DNA of 39,578 nt from DATLFI01 sp035524895 (GCA_035524895.1 DATLFI010000049.1:1-39578); one strand, 5' to 3'. Positions 26,052 to 36,060 are shown, counted from the stretch's first letter. Notes: generated from the letters alone by a model not told the origin. Translations and numbers: made by a program.

Positions 26052-26777
26052 TCACGAGACCACCGGCAGGTCCTTGGGTTTCTTCGCCGCCGCCTTGTAC
26101 TGATCGTCCTCGTAGGCCAGGCAGCACAGCAGGCGCCCGCACTGACCCGAGATCTTCGACGGGTTGAGGCTCAAGTCCTGCCGTTTCGCCATCTGGATCG
26201 AGATCGGCCGGAACTCGTCCAGCCACGTCGAGCAGCAGAGCGTTTGCCCGCAGACCCCGATGCCGCCGAGGAGCTTGGCCTCGTCACGAGCACCGATCTG
26301 AACCATTCGCACCCGGACGCGGAAGCGGCGCGAGAAATCGCGCACCAACTGCCGGAAGTCTACGCGCCCCTCGGAAGTGAAGTAGCAGACCGAGCTCTTT
26401 CCCGCGAGATCGAAGTCGACCCGCGAGATCTTCATCGTCAGATCTAGCTCCCGCGCGCGCTCCTGGCAGAACCGACGGGCACGCACCTGGTTCTGCTGCT
26501 GGCGGTCGAAAGCGGCTCGGTCCTCCTCGTTCGCCCGCCGCAACAGCTCCCGTGCCGATGACTTCTGACAGGGCTTGAACACCGGCATGGGGGACTTCTC
26601 GACACGGCCGAACGCGGGGCCCTCCTCGAGCACCACGATGACCTCGTCGCCACGAGCATAGAGCTGGCCTCCGGTGCCACAGAGCGTGAGGTTGGTCTCC
26701 TCGCCGAAGCGCACTCCGACATAGGCGTCGGTGCGCGCGGTCGACTGACCCGCAAAGGAACAACCCTGACAGCCCAT
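26052..26777 (-). CDS. ricT: RicT/YaaT-family PSP1-domain protein
   Basis: The 241-residue product has a Cys-rich N-terminus (MGCQGCSF), then VGVRFGEETNLTLCGTGGQL, the PSP1 core (ISRVDFDLAGKSSVCYFTSE, RVDFRQLVRDFSRRFRVRVR) and two cysteine pairs in GIGVCGQTLCCSTW and SGQCGRLLCCLAYE. In Bacillus, RicT works with RicA and RicF as an Fe-S complex that adjusts RNase Y activity. No ricA or ricF homologue is seen here. The next gene encodes an Hfq-like protein, so a shared RNA role is plausible. The start is the ATG at 26777. Confidence 0.9.
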   Translation of the reverse strand: MGCQGCSFAGQSTARTDAYVGVRFGEETNLTLCGTGGQLYARGDEVIVVLEEGPAFGRVEKSPMPVFKPCQKSSARELLRRANEEDRAAFDRQQQNQVRARRFCQERARELDLTMKISRVDFDLAGKSSVCYFTSEGRVDFRQLVRDFSRRFRVRVRMVQIGARDEAKLLGGIGVCGQTLCCSTWLDEFRPISIQMAKRQDLSLNPSKISGQCGRLLCCLAYEDDQYKAAAKKPKDLPVVS

Positions 26778-26804
26778 TCTGTGTAGCGCTCGAGGAATAT
26801 CGCC

Positions 26805-26915
26805 GCGGGAAGCCTCCCGCTGCGTGAGCCGTCCTCGCTGGACTTCCTTGCTCGAGCTCGCTGGCGGGTTTCACACGGGGGCGAAAAGACGCCCCGCAGG
26901 CTGTCGACCATTATA
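26805..26915 (-). promoter_or_regulatory. ricT promoter and hairpin-rich leader
   Basis: On the minus strand a perfect TATAAT (26915-26910) stands out in this GC-rich gap. The message would begin near 26903 and carry a leader of about 125 nt with two hairpins: GGGGCG/CGCCCC (26878-26895, loop 6) and GCGGGA/TCCCGC (26805-26820, loop 4). No clear -35 is seen. The first hairpin might instead end purD transcripts. Confidence 0.45.
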
Positions 26916-26968
26916 TGGCTCGCGACTTCGTCGACGAGCCGAAGTGGCCGCTACGAGCCGGCGCAGCG

Positions 26969-28294
26969 CTACGACGGACGCGTCAGCTTCGGCAGGTAGA
27001 AAGCGCCCGAGTGCTGGATCTGGTCCGCGGCGAGCACGCGGCGGCCGATGTCCGGGCGCAGTTGCCGGCCTGGCCAAGAGATCTCCGCCGCCGCACCGTA
27101 CGCGCGCTGGAGAGCCTCGCGCAGATCGGCCCCCGTGGCACAGACGTTGAGCACTCGCCCGCCGGAGACCACGTAGCCGCCTTCGGTGCGCGCGGTTCCG
27201 CTGTGGAAGATCCGGGTCTGCGGATGCCCTTGTGCGCGCTCGATGCCCTCGATCCGCGCTCCCTTCACGGGTCGCCCCGGGTACCCCTCTGCGGCCAGCA
27301 CCAGGCAGGCGGATGCCTCCTGCCGAAACTCGAGCCGCCGCGTCTCGAAGCCACCCCGAGCGCCGGACAGCAGCATCGGCACCAGGTCGGTGGTCAGTCG
27401 CAGCAGCAACGCCTGCGCCTCGGGGTCACCGAGCCGGACGTTGAACTCGAGCACTTTCGGGCCGTCCGCCGTCAGCATCAGGCCCGCGTAGAGGAACCCC
27501 ACGAACGGTGCGCCCTCCTCCGCCATGCCGCTCACCGTCGCCTGCAGGACGCTGTCGACCACGGTGGCCGCGGTCTTGGCGTCCGACACTCCGGATGGAC
27601 TGTGCGCTCCCATACCTCCGGTGTTGTCGCCCGTGTCGTTCTCGCCGATCCGCTTGTAGTCCTTCGCCGTCGCCATCGGCAATACCAGCTCGCCATCGGC
27701 CAGTCCGATGAAGGAGACCTCCTCTCCTTCGAGAAAGGTCTCGACCAACACCCGGTCGGCCGCGGCGCCGAAGCGGCGCTCGTCGAAGAGCTGGCGCAGC
27801 GCGGCTTCCAGCTCGCTCTGGTCGTGGACCAACAGCACGCCCTTGCCGCTCGCGAGCCCGTCGGCCTTGAGCACCACCGGCAGACCGAAGCGGTGGGCCG
27901 CGGCGCGCGCCTGCTGGATGTCGTGGACGACCTCGAACTCGGCGGTCGGAATCTGCCACCGCCGCATGAACTCCTTGGCGAAGACCTTGCTCGACTCCAA
28001 CTGCGCAGCGGCACGAGTGGGCCCGAACACGCGCAGTCCGCGACGCTGCAGCTCGTCGACGATGCCGAGCGCGAGCGGCAGCTCGGGCCCCACGATGGTC
28101 AGCCCGATCTCGACCTCCGCGGCAAAGTCCGCGAGCGCTTGCACCTCGTCCGGCGCGATCGGCACCGGCTCGGCCACCTCTTCGATGCCGCCGCTGCCAG
28201 GGGCGCAGAACACCTCGACTCCGGGCGAGTGCTCGCGGAGATGCCAGCAGAGCGCGTGCTCGCGGCCGCCGCTGCCGATGACGAGGACCTTCAT
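26969..28294 (-). CDS. purD: phosphoribosylamine-glycine ligase
   Basis: The 441-residue enzyme performs the second step of purine synthesis, joining glycine to phosphoribosylamine with ATP. The N-terminus is MKVLVIGSGGREHALCWHL. The ATP-grasp core shows LPVVLKADGLASGKGVLLVH, EEVSFIGLADGELVLPMATA, DNTGGMGAHSP and LEFNVRLGDPEAQALLLRL. The start at 28294 is set by the family N-terminus; the frame stays open further upstream through the inverted repeat but has no likeness there. Only a weak AGG precedes the ATG. Confidence 0.96.
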   Translation of the reverse strand: MKVLVIGSGGREHALCWHLREHSPGVEVFCAPGSGGIEEVAEPVPIAPDEVQALADFAAEVEIGLTIVGPELPLALGIVDELQRRGLRVFGPTRAAAQLESSKVFAKEFMRRWQIPTAEFEVVHDIQQARAAAHRFGLPVVLKADGLASGKGVLLVHDQSELEAALRQLFDERRFGAAADRVLVETFLEGEEVSFIGLADGELVLPMATAKDYKRIGENDTGDNTGGMGAHSPSGVSDAKTAATVVDSVLQATVSGMAEEGAPFVGFLYAGLMLTADGPKVLEFNVRLGDPEAQALLLRLTTDLVPMLLSGARGGFETRRLEFRQEASACLVLAAEGYPGRPVKGARIEGIERAQGHPQTRIFHSGTARTEGGYVVSGGRVLNVCATGADLREALQRAYGAAAEISWPGRQLRPDIGRRVLAADQIQHSGAFYLPKLTRPS

Positions 28295-28380
28295 TGCCTG
28301 CGTCGACGCGATGGGTGCGCTGGACCTGAACGTTGCGGTGTGCGCCAGGAGCTCAGCAGCAATGTACCAGAAGCCTAGCG

Positions 28381-28712
28381 GCCCGTGGTGGAACCCGCGT
28401 GAGGCTGCGCGCGGGGATCTGCGGCCGCTGGCAAGGCGTGGCCGACGAACGCGATGCGGTGCCATCGTGCAGGAGGTCCAACGCAGTCGGGGTCTCGAAA
28501 CCCCCCGCGCCCCACGGGTGGGTGCAAGCAAGCTGCCCCGGGCAGCTTGCCTGCACCGACGTCGCCGCTGCGCGGCTCTGGTAGGGGGCGGCGTGGGGCC
28601 GTCTGCGTTGTTGCGCGCGCGCAGCGAGGGACCCCGCATCGCCACCGCTCCCGCGCCTTGCATACGGCCCCACGGCGCTCCCAACGCAGCCCACGGGGGT
28701 TCCACCACGGGC
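28381..28712. repeat. large imperfect inverted repeat (about 330 bp)
   Basis: The outermost 16 bases, GCCCGTGGTGGAACCC (28381-28396), are repeated exactly in reverse complement at 28697-28712. Further matching islands occur in order on both arms: CGTGnGGCTGCG, GCAAGGCG (28431-28438 with 28654-28661), CGATGCGG (28452-28459 with 28634-28641) and AACGCAG (28480-28486 with 28603-28609). The centre is a near-perfect hairpin. No gene fits on either strand of the 454-bp gap between purD and the phosphatase gene. It could be a MITE-like or REP-like dispersed element. Confidence 0.75.
28521..28557. repeat. central hairpin of the large inverted repeat
   Basis: GGTGCAAGCAAGCTGCCC (28521-28538) faces GGGCAGCTTGCCTGCACC (28540-28557) across a single base (28539). 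Of 18 pairs, 17 are perfect, with one A-C mismatch. With almost no loop it resembles a cruciform tip. Confidence 0.85.
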
Positions 28713-28748
28713 TGCTGGTGCCGCGAACGACTTCCTGCGGCATTGCCG

Positions 28749-29279
28749 TCAGGGCGATTGTCGATCGAGCCACTGGTCGACCGTTCGAGCCAGCGCGTCA
28801 CTCCGGAGACCGCTCGCCTTCGCGCGCGCGAGCGCCTCGTTCCGCGGCAGGCCGCGCCGCGTCACCAGGTACGCGTAGTAGAGGCCGCCGACCCGGTTGC
28901 CGGTGGCGCAGTGGGCGACCACGGGACGGGGGCCCTCGAGCGCGGCGAAGAAGGCCTCGTATGTCTCGTCACGCTGCAACGCCTCGGCATCGACCGGGAT
29001 ACCCCGGTACTCGATGCCGAGACGGCGCGCCTCGGCCGCCTCGTCGTAGCCGCGATCCTCCGAGGACGCTCGCAAGTCGAGGACCCGGTAGCCGGCGGCT
29101 CCCGCAGCGGCGAGCTGGTCGGAGGTGGGCTGACCGCCGAAGAGCAGACCCTCCTCGGGATGGCGTGCACCAGACAGTCCGAAATCCTCCTGCGCGTTGG
29201 CGGCGCCGGCACCGACCGAAAGCACGAGCAGCAACGCGAGCAGGGCTGGAATCGATGAGATCCGGCTGTGCTTCATCAT
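28749..29279 (-). CDS. secreted tyrosine phosphatase-like protein (DSP/BLH type)
   Basis: The 176-residue product has a clear signal peptide (PALLALLLVLSVGAGAANA, then QE). The domain begins GARHPEEGLLFGGQPTSDQL, contains YRVLDLRASSEDRGYDEAAE, and carries the catalytic loop VVAHCATGNRVGGLYY with Cys and Arg in place. This matches the small phosphatase family related to the beta-lactamase-hydrolase fusion phosphatase domain. It starts only 6 bp after sufT, so it is probably the last gene of the suf transcript. A periplasmic site is inferred from the signal, and its substrate is unknown. Confidence 0.85.
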   Translation of the reverse strand: MMKHSRISSIPALLALLLVLSVGAGAANAQEDFGLSGARHPEEGLLFGGQPTSDQLAAAGAAGYRVLDLRASSEDRGYDEAAEARRLGIEYRGIPVDAEALQRDETYEAFFAALEGPRPVVAHCATGNRVGGLYYAYLVTRRGLPRNEALARAKASGLRSDALARTVDQWLDRQSP

Positions 29280-29285
29280 GTGGGA

Positions 29286-29615
29286 TCAGAACATACCAAG
29301 CTCGAGCTTGGCCGCTTCGCTCATCATGTCCGGGTTCCACGATGGATCCCAGACCACGTCGACCTGCACGTCGCGCGTGCCGGCGACCGAGGCGGCGGCC
29401 CGCTGCACCTCGCCGGGCAGGCTCTCGGCAACCGGGCAGTGGGGAGAAGTCAGCGTCATCTTGATCTCGACCGCGCCGTCGTCGGCGATCGCGATGTCGT
29501 ACACCAACCCCAGCTCCCAGATGCTGACCGGGATCTCGGGGTCGAAGACGGTGCGCAGTTGGTCGATGATCCGCTCGCGCAGCTCGTTGGGATCGATGGC
29601 GGGTAGGTCGCTCAT
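29286..29615 (-). CDS. sufT: SufT-like DUF59/MIP18 protein
   Basis: The 109-residue product shows LRTVFDPEIPVSIWELGLVY, IKMTLTSPHCPVAESLPGEV with the conserved Cys, and VDVVWDPSWNPDMMSEAAK. The family helps pass Fe-S clusters to target proteins. I chose the ATG at 29615 because AGGAG lies 7 nt before it. The frame stays open to an upstream start at 29732, which would add a 39-residue tail (MNMHEQLALRQRL...) and shorten the gap to sufU to 19 bp. Confidence 0.88.
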   Translation of the reverse strand: MSDLPAIDPNELRERIIDQLRTVFDPEIPVSIWELGLVYDIAIADDGAVEIKMTLTSPHCPVAESLPGEVQRAAASVAGTRDVQVDVVWDPSWNPDMMSEAAKLELGMF

Positions 29616-29751
29616 GGCATCGCTCCTGACGGCATCCCCGCCGCTCTGGACGGGCTCACGGTCCGATCCGGCATCCGCCGCTTCGCGCGCAGCGAGGCGT
29701 TGGCGTAGCGCGAGCTGCTCGTGCATGTTCACGGCATCTACTCCGTCGAGG

Positions 29752-30210
29752 TCATTCCGTGGAAACCGGGTCGCGCCCGGCGGCCCGCTCTTCGAGGGCG
29801 GTGCGCAGCGCGTGCCAGGCGAGCGTCGCGCACTTGATGCGGATCGGAAACTCGCGCACTCCTGCGAGCGCCTCGAGCTTGCCGAGGTCGCCGGCTTCCC
29901 CCGTGCGCTCCTCGCCGGTCAACAGGCCGTGGAAGCGACGCTCCAGCGCGTTGGCGTCCTCGCGGCTCATGCCAGCGACCGCCTCGGTCATCAGCGAGGC
30001 CGAAGCGGTCGAGATCGCGCAGCCCGCACCTTCGAACGAGATGCCGGCTATGCGGTCGCCATCCATCCGTAGGTGGAGCTTGACGCGGTCACCGCACATC
30101 GGGTTGTATCCCTCGGCGTGACGGTCGGCGTCGGCCAGCGGGCCGAAATTGCGCGGCCGCTTGTAGTGGTCCAGGATCACTTCCTGGTAGAGGGCTCTGA
30201 GGTCGGACAT
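29752..30210 (-). CDS. sufU: SufU-type Fe-S assembly protein
   Basis: The 152-residue product is an IscU-like sulfur acceptor. Three conserved cysteines are seen: C39 in YNPMCGDRV (with Asp41), C64 in FEGAGCAIST, and C127 in RIKCATLAWHAL. The insert between the second and third Cys is that of SufU rather than IscU. In Gram-positive bacteria SufU accepts sulfur from SufS through its zinc site. The gene begins 7 bp after sufS. Confidence 0.95.
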   Translation of the reverse strand: MSDLRALYQEVILDHYKRPRNFGPLADADRHAEGYNPMCGDRVKLHLRMDGDRIAGISFEGAGCAISTASASLMTEAVAGMSREDANALERRFHGLLTGEERTGEAGDLGKLEALAGVREFPIRIKCATLAWHALRTALEERAAGRDPVSTE

Positions 30211-30217
30211 CTCTGGC

Positions 30218-31507
30218 TCACGCCGCTCCGAAGATCTCGGCCACCTTCGCGACCGCACGCTGCAGCCGCAGGAGCTCGTCCTCGGTGTTGAACGCCGCCA
30301 CCGACACGCGCGAGGTCGCGGCAACGCCGAAACGGTCCATCAGCGGTTGCGCGCAATGGTGACCCGCGCGCACCGCAATCCCCTCGTGGTCGAGGAAGGT
30401 GCCGACGTCGTGCGCATGCGCACCCTCGACCACGAACGAAACCACTGCCGCGCGCTCGCGCGGCCTGCCGATCACGCGCACGCCGGGGACCTCGTCGAGC
30501 AGCGCGACCACGCGCTCCACCAGGGCGTGCTCGTGGCGAGCCAGCGCCTCGATGCTCAGACCGTCGACGAAGTCGAGCGCGGCCGCGAGCCCGATCGCGC
30601 CAGCGATGTGAGGCGTCCCGGCCTCGAAGCGGTAGGGCGGCTCCCGGAACGTCGTGCGCTCGAAGGTGACGCGACCGATCATGCCGCCGCCGCCCTGCCA
30701 GGGGGGCATCGCCTCGAGCAGCTCGCGGCGTCCCCAGAGCGCGCCGATCCCCGTTGGGCCGTACACCTTGTGGCCGGAGAAGGCATAGAAGTCGCAGCCC
30801 AGATCCACGACGTCGACCTGGAAGTGAGGCGCCGACTGCGCGCCGTCGACGACCACGATCGCACCGGCGGCGTGGGCGCGTTCGACGATCGCGCGCAGCG
30901 GCACGACGGTCCCGATGGCGTTCGCGACGTGGGTCACCGCCACCACCCTGGTGCGCTCGGAGAGCAGCCGATCCAGCTCCTCGAGCACCAGGTCGCCGCG
31001 GTCGTCGACCGGCACCGCGCGCAAGCGCGCGCCTTTCTCCTCGCACAGGAGCTGCCAGGGCACGATGTTCGAATGGTGCTCGAGCTCGGTCACCAACACT
31101 TCGTCGCCCGCCTGCACGTGACGCCGTCCCCAGCTCTGCGCCACCAGGTTGATCGCCTCGGTGGTGCCGCGAACGAAGACCACCTCAGCGGGGTCCGCGG
31201 CGCCCAGGAAACGAGAAACCCGACTGCGCGCCGCTTCGAAGGCGTCGGTCGCGCGCTGCGACAGCGTGTGCACGCCACGGTGCACGTTGGCGTAGTACTC
31301 GCGGTAGCAGCGATCGACCGCCTCGAGGACCGCCTCGGGTCGCTGCGTGCTCGCGGCGTTGTCGAGGTAGGCGAGGGGATGACCGTGGATCACCTGCGCG
31401 AGGATCGGGAACTGGCTTCGCACCGCCTCGACGTCGTATCGCGGCGAGGGGGCTGCTCCCGCTGCGTCGAACGTCTTGCCGGCTACCGCTGTAGCCGGTC
31501 CGCTCAC
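30218..31507 (-). CDS. sufS: cysteine desulfurase SufS
   Basis: The 429-residue PLP enzyme frees sulfur from cysteine for cluster assembly. Visible features are YLDNAASTQRPEAVLEAV, TTEAINLVAQSWG, ELEHHSNIVPWQ, the PLP lysine K247 in SGHKVYGPTGIG, and the catalytic C385 in RAGHHCAQPLMDRFG; the short Cys loop marks a group II desulfurase. The GTG start at 31507 overlaps the sufD stop by 4 bp (GTGA). About 25 extra residues precede the family core. Confidence 0.95.
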   Translation of the reverse strand: MSGPATAVAGKTFDAAGAAPSPRYDVEAVRSQFPILAQVIHGHPLAYLDNAASTQRPEAVLEAVDRCYREYYANVHRGVHTLSQRATDAFEAARSRVSRFLGAADPAEVVFVRGTTEAINLVAQSWGRRHVQAGDEVLVTELEHHSNIVPWQLLCEEKGARLRAVPVDDRGDLVLEELDRLLSERTRVVAVTHVANAIGTVVPLRAIVERAHAAGAIVVVDGAQSAPHFQVDVVDLGCDFYAFSGHKVYGPTGIGALWGRRELLEAMPPWQGGGGMIGRVTFERTTFREPPYRFEAGTPHIAGAIGLAAALDFVDGLSIEALARHEHALVERVVALLDEVPGVRVIGRPRERAAVVSFVVEGAHAHDVGTFLDHEGIAVRAGHHCAQPLMDRFGVAATSRVSVAAFNTEDELLRLQRAVAKVAEIFGAA

Positions 31508-33003
31508 GGCGCGGGCTCCGCGGGCAGAGTCTCCGCTGGCAGAGTCTCCGCTGGTAGGGGCTGCCGCAGCTCCCCGACCACCTCGCCGCCCGTGAGTCGG
31601 TCTGCCAGCACCGCCTCCGCCACCTCGCGCAGCGGTTGCACCGCGATGCGCGAAAGCAGCTCGCTCGCGAAGGCATAGGTCAGCAGGCTGCGGGCGGCCT
31701 CCCGGTCGAGGCCGCGCGATCGCAGGTAGAAGAGCGCCTCGGGCTCGAGCTGGCCTACCGTCGAGCCGTGGGTGCACTTGACGTCGTCGGCGAAGATCTC
31801 GAGCTGCGGGTTGCTGTTGGCGACCGCGCGGTCCGAGAGCAGCAGGTTGCGGTTGGTCTGCTTGGCGTCGGTCTTCTGGGCGCTGCGGTGGACATAGATC
31901 CGCCCGTCGAAGACGCCGTGCGCAGCGCCGTCCAGCACGCCCTTGTAGAGCTCGTGGCTGTTGCAACGAGGCGCGAGGTGCTCGACCCGCATGTGGGTGT
32001 CGAAATGCTGCCGCCCCCCGACCAGATACAGGCCATCGAGCACGCAGTCGGAGCCCTCGCCGGCGAGCAGCGCGTGCACGTCGCAGCGCACCAGGTCGCC
32101 ACCCCAGGAGAGCTGGAGCGAGCTCGCCGACGCATCGCGCTCGAGTCGCAGGTGCTGGGTCGCCAGATGCAGTACCCCGTCGCTCTCCCGTGTCACTCGG
32201 TAGTGGCGCAGCGCAGCACCGGACCCGCAGTAGATCTCGGTGACGGGGCAGACGACGGCGCGCTGGTCGCCCAGCGAGGCGTAGCTCTCGATCACGGTGA
32301 GCTGGCTCGCGGCACCGGCGCGGATCAGGGTGCGCGGGTAGATCGCGGGCACCACGCCGTCCGCATCCAGGTCCTCCTGGCGATCTCCCGCGGAAACCAG
32401 GTGCAACAGGTGGATTGGTTCCGGTGCTTCGCCGCGGTCGGCCGCCTCGATGAGGATCCCATCCGCGAAGAAGGCGGTGTTGAGCAGGGCGAAGGCGTTG
32501 GTCAGCGGGCCTGCGGGCCGGGCAAGGCCGCCGAGTCCGGACTCGCCGACCTCGAGCTGGCCCCAGGATGCCGCGAGCGAGCGCACGCGGACCGCGCCCG
32601 AGAAACCCGCGTCGTCCAGACCCTCGACCGGAAAGCCGTCGAGCACGAGCACGTTGCGGCAGCCCGGCAGGAGCAGGGCCTGCAGGCTCCCTCGCTCGGC
32701 CGCGGTCAACTCGTCGATGGAGCGCCGCGGCGCGGGGCGAGTGCGGGCGCGCACAGCTAGCGCGGGGTTGGTGAAGCGCCAGGCCTCCATGCGGGTGGTA
32801 GGCAGGCCCTCGCGACGAAAATGGTCGGTGGCCTCCTGCCGCAGCGCCGTGATCGCCGACGGCTCGTCGCGACGGCCAGGCGAAGCGGCGAGCGTCTCGA
32901 GCTGCTCGAGCAGCTCGGAGACTCGCTCTTGCGACTCGGGTGACGGTGGGCGCCCGATGGCAGCGCGCGCCTGGGGCGTTGCGGGGCTCGTGATCGTGGT
33001 CAT
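31504..33003 (-). CDS. sufD: SufD, Fe-S assembly complex protein
   Basis: The 499-residue product is a SufBD-scaffold subunit. Typical blocks are LPTTRMEAWRFTNPALAVRA, VLDGFPVEGLDDAGFSG, CNSHELYKGVLDGAAHGVFD, NRNLLLSDRAVANSNPQLEI and DDVKCTHGSTVGQLEPEALF. It forms the SufBC2D complex with its neighbours. I chose the ATG at 33003; a GTG at 33024 overlapping the sufC stop is also possible. The C-terminus ends in an odd LPAET repeat. Confidence 0.95.
   Translation of the reverse strand: MTTITSPATPQARAAIGRPPSPESQERVSELLEQLETLAASPGRRDEPSAITALRQEATDHFRREGLPTTRMEAWRFTNPALAVRARTRPAPRRSIDELTAAERGSLQALLLPGCRNVLVLDGFPVEGLDDAGFSGAVRVRSLAASWGQLEVGESGLGGLARPAGPLTNAFALLNTAFFADGILIEAADRGEAPEPIHLLHLVSAGDRQEDLDADGVVPAIYPRTLIRAGAASQLTVIESYASLGDQRAVVCPVTEIYCGSGAALRHYRVTRESDGVLHLATQHLRLERDASASSLQLSWGGDLVRCDVHALLAGEGSDCVLDGLYLVGGRQHFDTHMRVEHLAPRCNSHELYKGVLDGAAHGVFDGRIYVHRSAQKTDAKQTNRNLLLSDRAVANSNPQLEIFADDVKCTHGSTVGQLEPEALFYLRSRGLDREAARSLLTYAFASELLSRIAVQPLREVAEAVLADRLTGGEVVGELRQPLPAETLPAETLPAEPAP
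31523..31552. repeat. tandem 15-bp repeat in the sufD 3' end
   Basis: GGCAGAGTCTCCGCT occurs twice in direct tandem (31523-31537 and 31538-31552). Being 15 bp it keeps the frame and encodes the repeated LPAET at the end of SufD. Confidence 0.85.
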
Positions 33004-33020
33004 CGCCTCGCCGCCCCCCC

Positions 33021-33770
<750 letters not shown>

Positions 33771-33831
33771 ATGGAGTTGGTCCGGGAGTAGCTCCCGTGG
33801 ATGTTGGGGATGGAAGGCGTGTGGCGGTGAG

Positions 33832-35286
<1,455 letters not shown>

Positions 35287-35390
35287 AGGTCTTCTGGGCT
35301 CAGAGCTGGTACGGAGGATGTAGGTGTCGGCGATGCTGCGGTGGGTTGTCGTGTTGCGACGATTAGGACTGGCGAGCACCGCCCGGCTCG

Positions 35391-35416
35391 CCGTCGCTCC
35401 CGTCCGTCGCTCCCGT
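35391..35416. repeat. tandem 13-bp repeat upstream of sufB
   Basis: CCGTCGCTCCCGT is repeated directly (35391-35403 and 35404-35416) in the 189-bp gap between the rrf2 stop and the sufB start. A second suf promoter could lie in this gap, but I see no strong one. Confidence 0.7.
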
Positions 35417-35475
35417 CCAAGGCCGCTTCGGACCAGGGAAGCCGCTCGCGGAGAGCCGCGCCCGACCGGTGGGCC

Positions 35476-35958
35476 TCACGAAGTCGGCTGCGAACCTCCG
35501 AGATGCACGAGCGGTTGCAGTCGGAGTCCCTGCGGCACCTGTTGGGGCGATCGCCAGGGCGCTGCCATCTCCTCGAGCGTCACGCTCGCCAGCGCGTCTC
35601 GCACGGCGAGGTTGATGCGCTGCCAGTTGGTGCGCACGCCGCAGAAAGCCTCGTACGAGCACTCCTCCGAGCTGTCCGGGGCGCATTCGGTCATGGCGAT
35701 CGGGCCCTCGAGCGCCGCGATGACGTCGGCGACCGAGATTTCGGCGGGGCTGCGCGCCAGGCGGTAGCCACCCTTTACCCCACGGTGCGAGACGAGGAGG
35801 CTCGAACGCGCGAGCAGCTTCAAGATCTTGCTCACCATCGGCAACGGCAGGTGGGTCTCCCGCGCCAGCTCGGGGGCGTTGTGATGTTCCTCGGAGGACA
35901 CCGCCAAGTGCGACAGCAGCACGATGCCGTAGTCGGTCTGTTTCGTGAGTCGGATCAT
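35476..35958 (-). CDS. Rrf2-family regulator of the suf operon
   Basis: The 160-residue product has the winged helix MIRLTKQTDYGIVLLSHLAV, LPLPMVSKILKLLARSSLL and SHRGVKGGYRLARSPAEISV. Three cysteines, C92, C100 and C106 (ECAPDSSEECSYEAFC), lie where IscR/SufR-type sensors bind an Fe-S cluster; the first spacing is longer than in IscR. First gene of the operon, it likely senses cluster status and represses suf genes. The start is the ATG at 35958. Confidence 0.92.
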   Translation of the reverse strand: MIRLTKQTDYGIVLLSHLAVSSEEHHNAPELARETHLPLPMVSKILKLLARSSLLVSHRGVKGGYRLARSPAEISVADVIAALEGPIAMTECAPDSSEECSYEAFCGVRTNWQRINLAVRDALASVTLEEMAAPWRSPQQVPQGLRLQPLVHLGGSQPTS

Positions 35959-35972
35959 CGTGGGCCTTCCCT

Positions 35973-36000
35973 TCTGCCCCAGCACGTCTGCCCCAGCACG
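35973..36000. repeat. tandem 14-bp repeat in the suf leader
   Basis: TCTGCCCCAGCACG occurs twice in direct tandem (35973-35986 and 35987-36000) between the putative transcription start and the rrf2 ATG. It would be part of the 5' leader of the suf message. Confidence 0.85.
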
Positions 36001-36004
36001 ACAA

Positions 36005-36060
36005 ATGAGTACTGAAGCAGTACGCATTCCGAGGATAGCAACCCGCGTCCATCCAGACAA
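36005..36060 (-). promoter_or_regulatory. suf operon promoter with Rrf2-type operator
   Basis: On the minus strand TTGTCT (36060-36055) and TATCCT (36037-36032) stand 17 nt apart, a good sigma-70-like promoter. An inverted repeat, ATGAGTACT-N5-AGTACGCAT (36005-36027), covers the expected start near 36025. Eight of nine pairs match. Binding of the Rrf2 protein there would close the promoter. The promoter and repeat are seen; the binding is inferred. Confidence 0.65.

Noticed and set aside
26915..28378. Long open frame on the plus strand opposite purD
   Set aside because: It is the antisense shadow of a clearly recognised purD in very GC-rich DNA, where stop codons are rare. It has no family motif and a composition rich in Arg, His and Gln as such shadows show.
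28381..28712. Possible insertion sequence
   Set aside because: The ends are inverted repeats, but there is no transposase frame between them and no clear target duplication, so it is called only a repeat.
28295..28801. N-terminal extension of PurD through the inverted repeat
   Set aside because: The frame is open, but PurD proteins start at MKVLVIGSGGREHAL, and the added stretch has no homology and overlaps the phosphatase gene.
31508..31966. N-terminal extension of SufS into sufD
   Set aside because: The open frame is a shadow of sufD. The GTG at 31507 overlapping the sufD stop is the natural coupled start.
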